A program made the translations under genes and the position numbers. Source: Tiliqua scincoides (Eukaryota; Chordata; Lepidosauria; Squamata; Scincidae). Taken from it: a stretch of DNA of 64,000 nt. Under the pieces are notes generated by a model. It ran no database searches, had not been told where the DNA came from, and saw nothing but the letters and a program-made list of their open reading frames with translations. Positions 56,350 through 64,000 of the stretch are shown piece by piece (the first letter of the stretch is position 1; each line of letters starts with the position of its first letter). The stretch spans positions 6,219,267-6,283,266 of the forward strand of contig NC_089823.1 in NCBI RefSeq assembly GCF_035046505.1, given 5' to 3'.

Positions 56350-56515
56350 TTGGTGAGGTGTTGATGGAGCAGCTCTTCAAGCTTTAATTGATTAAATCAG
56401 TCCAATTAATCAGCGGAATTTTAAATGCAATTAAAAACCTCCTCTTGATGAATTGCTGCCGTTAATGACATGCAAAATTCTAAGCTGGTGGCTTCCCAAA
56501 GCTCTGAATTAAAAC
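56350..56515. promoter_or_regulatory. possible conserved non-coding element (homeodomain-site rich)
   Basis: Dense TAAT/ATTA cores (CTTTAATTGATTAAATC, CCAATTAATCAGCGG, GCAATTAAAAACC, CCGTTAATGACATGC) lie in a repeat-free 160 bp. Clusters like this are typical of vertebrate developmental enhancers. The call rests on composition only. Confidence 0.3.
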
Positions 56516-56639
56516 TGCTCTGCTCTTAACACCAGAAACATTTTAGTGTTTATTTACTGAATTTTTATCGCAAAAATAAAATCGCAAAAATTTTCGCACA
56601 ATCACAATTTTTAAAAAATCATAAAATTACAATTGATTA

Positions 56640-56860
56640 CAAGTGTTTAACAATATTATTACTTATTTATATCTTCTCCTTTCTCCAAGGAGCTCATGGC
56701 TGCATTCCTTGTTCTTTTGCTCTGTATCCCCACCAAACTTCCATGAGGTAGGTGAGACTGAGAGATCGTCTGAGATCATCCAGGGAGCTTAATGGCAAAG
56801 TGGAGATTTGGACCACAGCTTCCCCCGCACTCTAAGCATTATACCACACTGGCCCCCAGA
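56640..56860 (-). mobile_element. MIR-type CORE-SINE, near full length
   Basis: On the minus strand it starts GGGCCAGTGTGGTATAATG (A-box-like), then GGTCCAAATCTCCACTTTGC (B-box-like), a core with CTCAGACGATCTCTCAG, and ends near a TATAAATAAGT tail. Order and spacing fit a tRNA-derived CORE-SINE with an L2-type tail. Old. Confidence 0.72.
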
Positions 56861-57184
56861 AAACACTCCATGTGTTTCTTTGTGAGTCTCTGATCTATGT
56901 GTGCCTCCTGATTGAAAAGAGGTCAACTCAAAGCAGTGACTCACGAAGAACTTCAGTGGGCATCCTTGTCTGAGGGTGGGCAATTCTGCTTGTGCTCTGT
57001 ATCAGCAAAGATTACCTGCCCTTCCCAGTGCAAGCCAATTGGAAGGAAGCCCTTCAACCTGGAACTGCAAAGATGCAACAGACACCCTTCTCTGTGGATG
57101 GGTACATGGAGCTTACAGGTTCCTTTCAATTATCCCTCTATTTGAACACTTTGATTGCACACTCTAGGAAATGATGGTTTTGGC

Positions 57185-57554
57185 CAGGGCTAGGAGAAGG
57201 GGGTAATTTGTACCTGGGCCCAGGGTCAAAAGAGGGACGCTGGAGCCAAAGGAGGGGACCCAGAAATTTTTCTGGGATCTCATGGTTTCCTATCTACTCA
57301 GACTTGTTGCCTGCTGGGGATACTACCATGAGTGGGGATGCTGGGGACACTACTGATGCCACATGGGTTGGTAGACCTGGGCGTCAAAGATTTTTCCAGC
57401 TGTCTCTACCCTCCCCCTCCCGTTTCGCTTCTCCCTGCCCCTAGTCTGCTTGCCTGTCACCACCCTCCCCCCGCTCTGTTTCACCCCTCCCTCTTTGCAA
57501 AGGGGCCCAAAAGAAACTTTGTACCCCCTGATAAATTTCCTCTCAGAGACCCTG
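57185..57554. mobile_element. hAT-type element, family H, complete
   Basis: The 370-bp element starts CAGGGCTAGGAGAAGG and ends CTCTCAGAGACCCTG, with a perfect 8-bp target duplication GTTTTGGC (57177-57184 and 57555-57562). Subterminal inverted similarity continues (GGGGGTAATTTGTAC against GTACCCCCTGATAAATT). No transposase; the 141-codon frame (57332-57757) crosses its edge and is chance. Confidence 0.87.
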
Positions 57555-57722
57555 GTTTTGGCCTTGGGACCATTAAAGTACCCACTGCTATAGAGACCAT
57601 AGATGCACTAAAGCCCTCCTCCTGTACCAGATTTGATAGAACACCAAACAGAAAAGATGGAGTTTCATCTTCCTATCCAAACCTAGCGGAGAGTTTGTCT
57701 TCCAGGATGAAATTTTCGATAG

Positions 57723-58078
57723 CAGTGTTTCTCAGACTGTGGGTCGGGACCCACTAGGTGGGTCATGAGCCAATATGTCCCCATTCATTTCAATATTTTA
57801 TTTTTAATATATGAGACTTGATGCTCCCATGGTATGTGACTGCATTTGAGGAAATGTTTCAGACCTGTACTTTTAACAAGCGACTATGTATATAATTTTA
57901 ACAATGATAGTAAATGGGACTTACTCCTGGGGAAGTGTGGGTAGGATTGCAGCCTAGGATTGTTAAAAATCTTCCTGCTTGATGATGTCACTTCTGGTCA
58001 TGACATCACTTCCGGTGGGTCCTGTCAGATTCTCATTCTAAAAAGTGGGTCCCAGTGCTGAATGTGTGAGAACCACTG
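57723..58078 (-). mobile_element. hAT-type MITE, family A, complete
   Basis: The 356-bp element starts CAGTGTTTCTCAGACTG and ends TGTGTGAGAACCACTG. The flanks TTCGATAG and TTCTGTAG match at 6 of 8. It contains a piece of the 92-bp array unit (AATGGGACTTACTCCTGGGG, 57913 onward), as the 11638 copy does. Confidence 0.87.
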
Positions 58079-58680
58079 TTCTGTAGGATTCCTGTGGATT
58101 AGAAGAGCTACGTGAAACTGAAGCTGCAATGTCGAATAGAAGGAAATGTCAAGATCTCTGTTTTCAGCGTGAATCATCCACACTACTGACAGGTCTTGAA
58201 CCTGTGTGTTTTTGAAGCCACATGTCCGTTTATGCCATCCAAGGGACGTTACACTTCTGTTATTGTTTACGTAGGTGGTGCCTTACAGAGTAACATCCTC
58301 AAAAGAGAAGTCTCTGTTCCAAGAAGCTTTCAGGCTGTTGAGGGCAACGTGACCCCTTGCTTAGACTGCTGGAGGTCTCCTTCAGTGACACCAATTGCGA
58401 CCCTGGTCCCTGTGCTGCCTGGTTCCAGGACCATAAAATGCCACCCCTCAGGGCCTAAAAAAGCACTTCCAGTTTTCAGTGTTTCACTGCAATGCCTCTG
58501 CTCTCTGAGTCTTCCTGGAGTCTTGTCCCTCTCAAGAATACCTTCATAAGGGATAGAGAGTTGGTTCTGAAAATAAATTGGAAACGGAACTCTGGAATCC
58601 ATGCCATGTCTGGCTTTGGTCAGATGTTGCATCACACCGAACTGTGGTAGTGAGCAACTCTTGTGCCTGTGAGTTCTCTC

Positions 58681-58950
58681 CAGGGCGGGCCTGTTCATGG
58701 GACTGACTGAGGCAGTTGCCCACCTGCATTCACCCACATCTCCCCCACTGCTGCTCTTGTTCCTTCCCCCATTCCCTGGATTGGTAAAGGAAGGGGGGGT
58801 GAAACAGAAGCGGAAGTGTGGACTGCTCTGACCAACTACTCTTCAGTTGAAACGGCAAACTTGGATTTGCTGAGAACCCAACAAGGTCAGTAACTGGCAT
58901 GGAGGAGGGAGGAAGCGGACCTGAGGCTCCTTGATGTAGTGGATGATGAG
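58681..58950 (+). repeat. unassigned interspersed repeat, second copy
   Basis: GGCGGGCCTGTTCATGGG, GACTGAGGCAGTTGCCC and CCTGGATTGGTAAAGG match 43560-43800 in the opposite orientation. Ends unresolved. Confidence 0.5.
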
Positions 58951-60204
58951 ATGAGCTTTTGGCACACACGTGCCAGACTGTTTCATGCTCAGACAGAGTG
59001 GGGAGTTCCTCTTCTAGGTTCCCCTTATTGTTCATGGCCAGCGTGGTTGACGAGAACGGCTGTTTTGGGAACTCAGCGAAAAAGGGCAGCGCGGAAATTC
59101 TACAGAAATCTAATTTTGAGAGATCAACGGGGAGAGGAACAGAACTCTGGAAGACTGTGATTGGGAAGGGGGGTTATGAAATGACTGTGGTGGAAAGATG
59201 TTTGCTGACATCCTTTGTGCCCACACACCTTTAAGCTGTCAGGCTGTGTGAGGCATGTGGCTTTGAGCTTGGTTGTGGCCCAAGCTCAGTGCTGAGCCGC
59301 TGACTACAGCAGTGTCGGTTTGTAGCCAGGATTTATTGGCAGAGTTGGACATACTGGCCTGTTCTAAGCCTGCAGGTGCAGAGTTGGCTGGTTGGTTCAA
59401 ATCAATACAGTATATGAAATTTAGCTCCACTTCCCGCCCATGTACCTTGCCCTTGTTGCTTCCTGACACTGCTGAGGTCCTCCTCTTGGGGTCTAGGCAT
59501 AGCAAGTGTGTCTCTGCCTCCTTTTCTCCTTCCAGAGCATGATACAGACCCTCCTGAATGCAAGAGTTCCCAAGTTTCTCCAGAACTCCCTCACTTAGCC
59601 ACTCCTTGCACCAGTTGCCCAGGAATTCAGGTCAGTGATCAATCATCTTTTGTGTGAGGTTTTAATCCCAACCAAGCTGAAACTTCCCCTTCCCCCACAG
59701 AAGGTGGACTGCAAATTGTTTCGTTTCCTAACTGAACATTCTCTGCACCAAGCCACAAGCACCATCATAGAATACTCAAGCTGAAAAGGACCTTGGAGAT
59801 CATCTAGACAGTGCAGTACAGCATGTAGGGCTGGGTTCATTCTGCAGTTCTTCAATTGCCCCATGCTGGTGCAGCAATCTTTTAAATATAATAGAAAGTC
59901 ACTGCAAAAAATTAGCGTCATCATTGGCTCAGACTAGAATGGAAAGTATCCTGTGTGTACCAGAAGTTCCTTCTACAGCAGCTGTAGTCCCGCAGCTGGG
60001 TCCCTGGATACTCCTTCGTGGTCAGTGGATCCACCAGCCAAAGAGCTACTGTTGCATGCCAGTTTCCTCCCAGGTTTGACACTATGCTAAGGAGTGTCAT
60101 GTATGTATTCCCCCAGGGACTTATGGCTTGTGGCAGCTACTGCAGACCACATGTCTGAGTGAGATTAGAAAATGTAAGATCCCAGGAAATTTCCAGGGTG
60201 CTTC
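58951..60204. other. unrecognised stretch
   Basis: About 1.25 kb without a gene or repeat that I can name. Frames up to 93 codons show no domain. Confidence 0.4.
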
Positions 60205-60340
60205 CTTTGGGGACATAGAAATATTTGTTTAGATTGTGAGCCTTTTGGGGGAAAGGGAGACATTTATTTGTTTAGCCATGTAAACTGCTTTGTAACTACT
60301 TTTTGTTGAAAAGCAGTATACAAATATTCTTAATAATTCT
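60205..60340 (+). mobile_element. L2-like LINE 3' end
   Basis: TTTAGATTGTGAGCCTTTTG, GCCATGTAAACTGCTTTG and TTGTTGAAAAGCAGTATACA followed by AATATTCTTAATAATTC is the 3' end pattern of the family also seen inverted at 42345-42640. Confidence 0.65.
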
Positions 60341-60530
60341 AATATCCTCAGAAACTTGCCTTTTGTTTGAAGAAGCAAGTTACCAGCCCTTGTAGCTGAA
60401 GATAGTTGCATAACATGGCATTTCACTAGCCAGGGAGGCCCAAACCCCTGACCCCTGGACCTTCTACAGTCTCTTCACTTTGGCTCATGAGACTTCACCA
60501 GACTAATTTTGCACCTTTAAGGTCTAGACA

Positions 60531-60983
60531 CTGCTGAAACAGAGACACCTGCGTTGGCTCAGTCATGTTGTGAGAATGGATGATGGCCGGATCCCAAAGG
60601 ATCTCCTCTATGGAGAACTCATGCAAGGAAAGCGCCCTGCAGGTAGACCACAGCTGCGATACAAGGACATCTGCAAGAGGGATCTGAAGGCCTTAGGAAT
60701 GGACCTCAACAAGTGGGAAACCCTGGCCTCTGAGCGGCCCGCTTGGAGGCAGGCTGTGCAGCATGGCCTTTCCCAGTTTGAAGAGACACTTGGCCAACAG
60801 GCTGAGGCAAAGAGGCAAAGAAGGAAGGCCCACAGCCAGGGAGACAGACCAGGGACAGACTGCACTTGCTCCTGGTGTGGAAGGGATTGTCACTCCCGAA
60901 TCGGCCTTTTCAGCCACACTAGACGCTGTTCCAGAACCACCATTCAGAGCGCGATACCATATTCGAGACTGAAGGTTGCCAAC
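60531..60983 (+). mobile_element. RTE-like LINE, 3' fragment, copy 6
   Basis: Flanked by a 12-bp duplication AAGGTCTAGACA / AAGGTCTAGGCA (60519-60530 and 60984-60995). It encodes MDDGRIPKDLLYGELMQGKRPAGRPQ through the zinc finger CSWCGRDC. Its tail lacks the 5' arm of the hairpin (ACCATATTCGAGACTG), a deletion that may have followed insertion. Confidence 0.93.
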
Positions 60984-60999
60984 AAGGTCTAGGCATGTT

Positions 61000-61783
61000 G
61001 TGTTTTTAAAGCAACATTTGAATGGAAGTTGTGCTTCTCCGAATGCTGAATTCACAGTCTAACAAAGACCAGTTGCTGGGCTTGTGTAGTGTAGTTACAG
61101 AATGTGCAGAGCTCTGCTCCAGCAAGGCTTTTCAGAAACTTCTCTAGTTCACTGCCCTGTGTTTATGCTGCTTCCTCAGCACCTCTGGGATCTTTCAGTC
61201 TATATTGCTTTTTTGGGCAGCTTATTTACCTATCTACTTAGTAGATAAAAATGTTCTACTTTTAAGCGAAAGCTGCTTGACCAGCAAAGGAATGAGAAGA
61301 AGCAAATGAAGCAAAACAGATCGAAACTACTGTACATCATATACCAGGAGATCCTTGACTGAATTCCCGATTTATTTTTTAACTAACTGCAACCTTGGGA
61401 GCAGGAGGGTCAAGGAGTTGAGGATTTTTAACCCACTTCACGACACTGTTTTCCTGATCAGAGTTACCCCTCCCTAGTCGCTGTTTTCTCTGCCAGGGAG
61501 AAAGAAGGGACACAACAGAGGCACCCAAATAGCCCCCTTACTAAATCAATGGCCGCAAAGAGGCAATGGGGAAATAAGGGCTGTCACCAGGGGGCGAAGA
61601 GGGCTGAAGAGCCCCAGTGCTGCTTCCCTGATCAAATTGGCAGGCTTCTCTTCCCAGCTGCAGGTGCAAAATCCCAGATCCATGTCAGTCTTGGCTCTCC
61701 TGGTGTCCTTGGCTCACAGTTTGCCCCCCCCCCCGGCCTCCCATAAGACTTATTTGGAGATCTCCTCCCACGAAGAGTTCTTT
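61000..61783. other. unrecognised stretch
   Basis: About 0.8 kb with no gene or repeat that I can name; a C run lies at about 61726-61735. Confidence 0.4.
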
Positions 61784-61850
61784 CCTTCCTTCTTTCCTTC
61801 CTTCTTTCTTTCTTTCCTTCTTTCTTCCTTCCTTCCTTCCTTCCATCCAT
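61784..61850. repeat. CTTT/CCTT microsatellite
   Basis: A pure pyrimidine tract of TTCC and TTTC units. The Lys/Glu/Arg-rich antisense frames here are artefacts. Confidence 0.93.
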
Positions 61851-61859
61851 TCTCCAGAG

Positions 61860-62772
61860 AGACAGGCAATCAACTGGTTCTGGTTGCCTGTGGAGACTAA
61901 GACAGTGGAGACCAAGCAACTGGACTGCTCTGGGAAGTGAGGTAGTTTTCCCTTGTACTGTCTCATGTCCCAGATATGTTGTGTGTGCATACTTGGGGAA
62001 TGTGCCTTCTCCCAAGGCAGGTCTGTGGTCCACTGAGCTCAGTATTATCTACGCCGGCTGGCAGCATCTCTCCAGGGCTTCCTTCCTGGCACTACCTGGA
62101 GATGCTACGAGGTATTGAGCCTCGCAAAGCAGCCCTTCTCCACTGTGCTACAGGCCCTGCCCCACATGTCTGCAGGCTCTTGCGGCTCGGTTGCTTGATG
62201 AACCACAGCTATTGAATTCAGACTCTGCAGAGGTGGAGTGCATTAAAAATGTGGCTGGTCTTACTAATAAGGGTTTGTGCAGCTCCTGCATATTGTGAGA
62301 CCCTGAGCTGTAGCTTGTTTAGCGTATGCCTAAATCTGACACTGTATGCGGCTTCTGGTGGGAGCACATTGCCAGGATGAATTGCAGTTGTGCTCCAGGA
62401 ACTGTACTGCTTTCCTGTTGCTTTCTAGTCAATAATAAATTAGCACTTAAGTTGGGCATTTTGATGGTTCAAGGCTTTTCCCGGACATGCTCTGTAATCA
62501 GAGGTTTGACCTGGTTCTGACCTGTGAAGTGCTCAGCAGCTGTGGCCTAGCCCAGCCAAGCTGGCATTAGAGAAAGCAGAAGCCCCTCGGAGAGAGGAAG
62601 AGATGAGGCAACCAGAAGAGCCAAAGGTGCCACTTTGAGGACTGGGCCTCTGCAAAGCCTAATCAGCAACAGGCCTGTCTGAATTTTGCATGCAAAAAGT
62701 GGCCAGACTTGGGTGGGTGGGTGAGAGAAATGGCTACCCACCCTTCAACAATAAGCATTCTCAGGGCATCCG
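61860..62772. other. unrecognised stretch
   Basis: About 0.9 kb with nothing that I can name. Confidence 0.4.
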
Positions 62773-63074
62773 TTGGCAACCTTCATTCTCGAAAGACTAT
62801 GGTATCGCGCTCTGAATGGTGGTTCTGGCACAGCGTCTAGTGTGGCTGAAAAGGCCAATCCGGGAGTGACAATCCCTTCCACACTGGGAGCAAGTGCAGT
62901 CTGTCCCTGGTCTGTCTCCCTGGCTATGGGCCTTCCTTCTTTGCCTCTTAGCCTCAGACTGTTGGCCAAGTGTCTCTTCAAACTGGGAAAGGCCATGCTG
63001 CACAGCCTGCCTCCAAGCGGGCCACTCAGAGGCCAGGGTTTCCCACTTGTTGAGGTCCACTCCTAAGGCCTTCA
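62773..63074 (-). mobile_element. RTE-like LINE, 3' fragment, copy 7
   Basis: The shortest copy: hairpin tail (stem mutated to AGAAT), zinc finger CSQCGRDC and the RPAWRQAVQHGLSQFEETL segment on the minus strand, ending at CTTCAGG. A weak flanking match (TCAGGGCA / TCAGGCAA) may be a target duplication. Confidence 0.88.
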
Positions 63075-63225
63075 GGCAACGCACAACAGAAAACAGCAAT
63101 GCAATCAAAACAGCAATCGCAACTCTAAACAAAGCACACGGAGCATTAGAAAGTCAATCACCCCCAAAATGAGAAGGTCTGAGAAGGTACCAAGGTATCT
63201 GTCTGGTGCTAGGAAAATCATTCAA

Positions 63226-63480
63226 ATGATTTCCAGGTGAGCCTCTCTGGGAAGAGGGTGGCCCAGACAGGGCACCACAGCTGAGAAGACCCTCCTCTCC
63301 CCAGGCACCCACTGCCTCATCTCAGGCAGTGAGGGCTCCTGGAGGAGGGCCTCCAAAGGGTCTGTGGCCTTTCTCGCAGTGTCATGATGGAGGAAGCGAT
63401 ATTTTTGGTCCACAGGCCCCATTTGCACAGGGTTTTAAAAGTAAGCACCTGCCCCTTGAGTTGTGCTCAGAAAAAGTGTA
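63226..63480 (+). mobile_element. L2-like LINE 3' region (unassigned)
   Basis: TTTCCAGGTGAGCCTCTC, GGGCACCACAGCTGAGAAG, GGAGGAGGGCCTCC and TTTTAAAAGTAAGCACCTG follow the common sauropsid repeat pattern noted at 22104-22610. Confidence 0.45.
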
Positions 63481-63524
63481 GTGCTGTAGCTTGAACAGGA
63501 GGATGTACCCAGATACCTTATGGA

Positions 63525-63712
63525 CAGTGGTGTTGCTAGGAGGTGTGGGGGTGTGGATTACACTGGGTGATGCACTCAGGGAGGTTGACCACTACTGGCC
63601 AAAACTGTGAAAATGTTGGTATTTTCAAATTCCATCATGTTATATATCATTCCGTGTGTGATTTCATGCAGAGTGCAATGGAACAAACCATGTTGAAATA
63701 CTTGTATCAAAC
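63525..63712 (-). mobile_element. hAT-type MITE, family C, one end
   Basis: Starts CAGTGGTGTTGCTAGG. In inverted sense it contains ACTACTGGCCAAAACTG, TATCATTCCGTG and CATGTTGAAATACTTG. The other end is missing. Confidence 0.75.
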
Positions 63713-63744
63713 AAACACAGAGGACAAATCAGATTAATTTGGAG

Positions 63745-63958
63745 CAGTGGCTTAGCTAGTGGGGGTGCAAAGCACTAAGTTTTGCAGGGAGCATCAGAGT
63801 GTCATGCAAAGGAAGTCCCCTTCCCTTCGCAGCCACTCTGGGTGGTGGGAGCAAAATGGAGGTGAGCACCTGCTCTGAGGGGGAGGGGCTGCTTGGATAC
63901 CACATTAAGGCTCCCTGCAAAACTTAGTGCTTTGCACCCCCCTCTAGCTACACCACTG
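63745..63958 (+). mobile_element. hAT-type MITE, family B, complete
   Basis: The 214-bp element starts CAGTGGCTTAGCTAG and ends CCTCTAGCTACACCACTG. The target duplications ATTTGGAG / ATTCGGAG (63737-63744 and 63959-63966) differ at one base. Long subterminal inverted repeats (CAAAGCACTAAGTTTTGCAG). It lies close to the truncated family C element before it. Confidence 0.92.
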
Positions 63959-64000
63959 ATTCGGAGCTTACAATATGAAATAACTTCTTAGCATTGGGAC

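Noticed and set aside
1-64000. Endogenous retrovirus, LTR element or Polinton
   Set aside because: I looked for LTR-like direct repeats, primer-binding-site context and gag, protease, integrase or capsid motifs and saw none; all RT sequence is of LINE type.

Overview
This window reads as intergenic or intronic DNA from a sauropsid, most likely a squamate (lizard or snake). The basis is its repeat content: CR1-type LINEs ending in an 8-bp (GTTCTTAT-like) 3' repeat, RTE-like LINE 3' fragments, 5S rRNA-derived SINEs, MIR-type CORE-SINEs, and many short hAT-type elements with 8-bp target duplications (TSDs). No bacterial-style operon, no rRNA or tRNA gene and no complete host protein-coding gene is visible. 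Nearly every long reading frame belongs to a LINE or is its antisense shadow. Species and locus cannot be named from sequence alone.

Layout. 1-7 kb: a hAT fragment, a small palindrome, an old CR1 scrap and a truncated RTE-like LINE copy, otherwise unrecognised DNA. 7-14 kb: a 1.9-kb CR1 copy with an almost whole reverse transcriptase, then a cluster of hAT elements and CR1 3' ends. 14-30 kb: a roughly 0.5-kb non-autonomous retroelement in two copies (14671-15143 and 28368-28860), hAT elements, a 5S-derived SINE (21894-22042), a 516-bp TIR element, and an RTE-like LINE copy with an inverted 5' part. 30-47 kb: more CR1 and hAT pieces, three further 5S-derived SINE copies (one inside an 11-bp minisatellite at 46.4-47.0 kb), and a second RTE-like LINE copy with a 5' inversion. 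47.9-49.3 kb: a tandem array of a 92-bp unit that surrounds a CpG-dense island (about 48510-48860). The island contains a strong splice donor, the best candidate in the window for a host promoter and first exon on the + strand. 49-64 kb: candidate intronic sequence with possible conserved non-coding stretches, three RTE-like LINE copies, CORE-SINEs and hAT elements.

The most interesting signal is shared machinery. The RTE-like LINE, the 5S rRNA-derived SINE and the roughly 490-bp element all end in the same 3' tail. The tail contains a small hairpin (stem AGTCT/AGACT around a TTCG-like tetraloop) followed by GAAGGTTGCCAAC. The stem is kept in most copies while the loop varies (TTCG, TCCG, TCTG, TTCA). 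This suggests a reverse-transcriptase recognition hairpin through which one LINE moves two otherwise unrelated parasites. Insertions of all three types carry 11-15-bp target duplications, and three show 5' inversions expected from twin priming.
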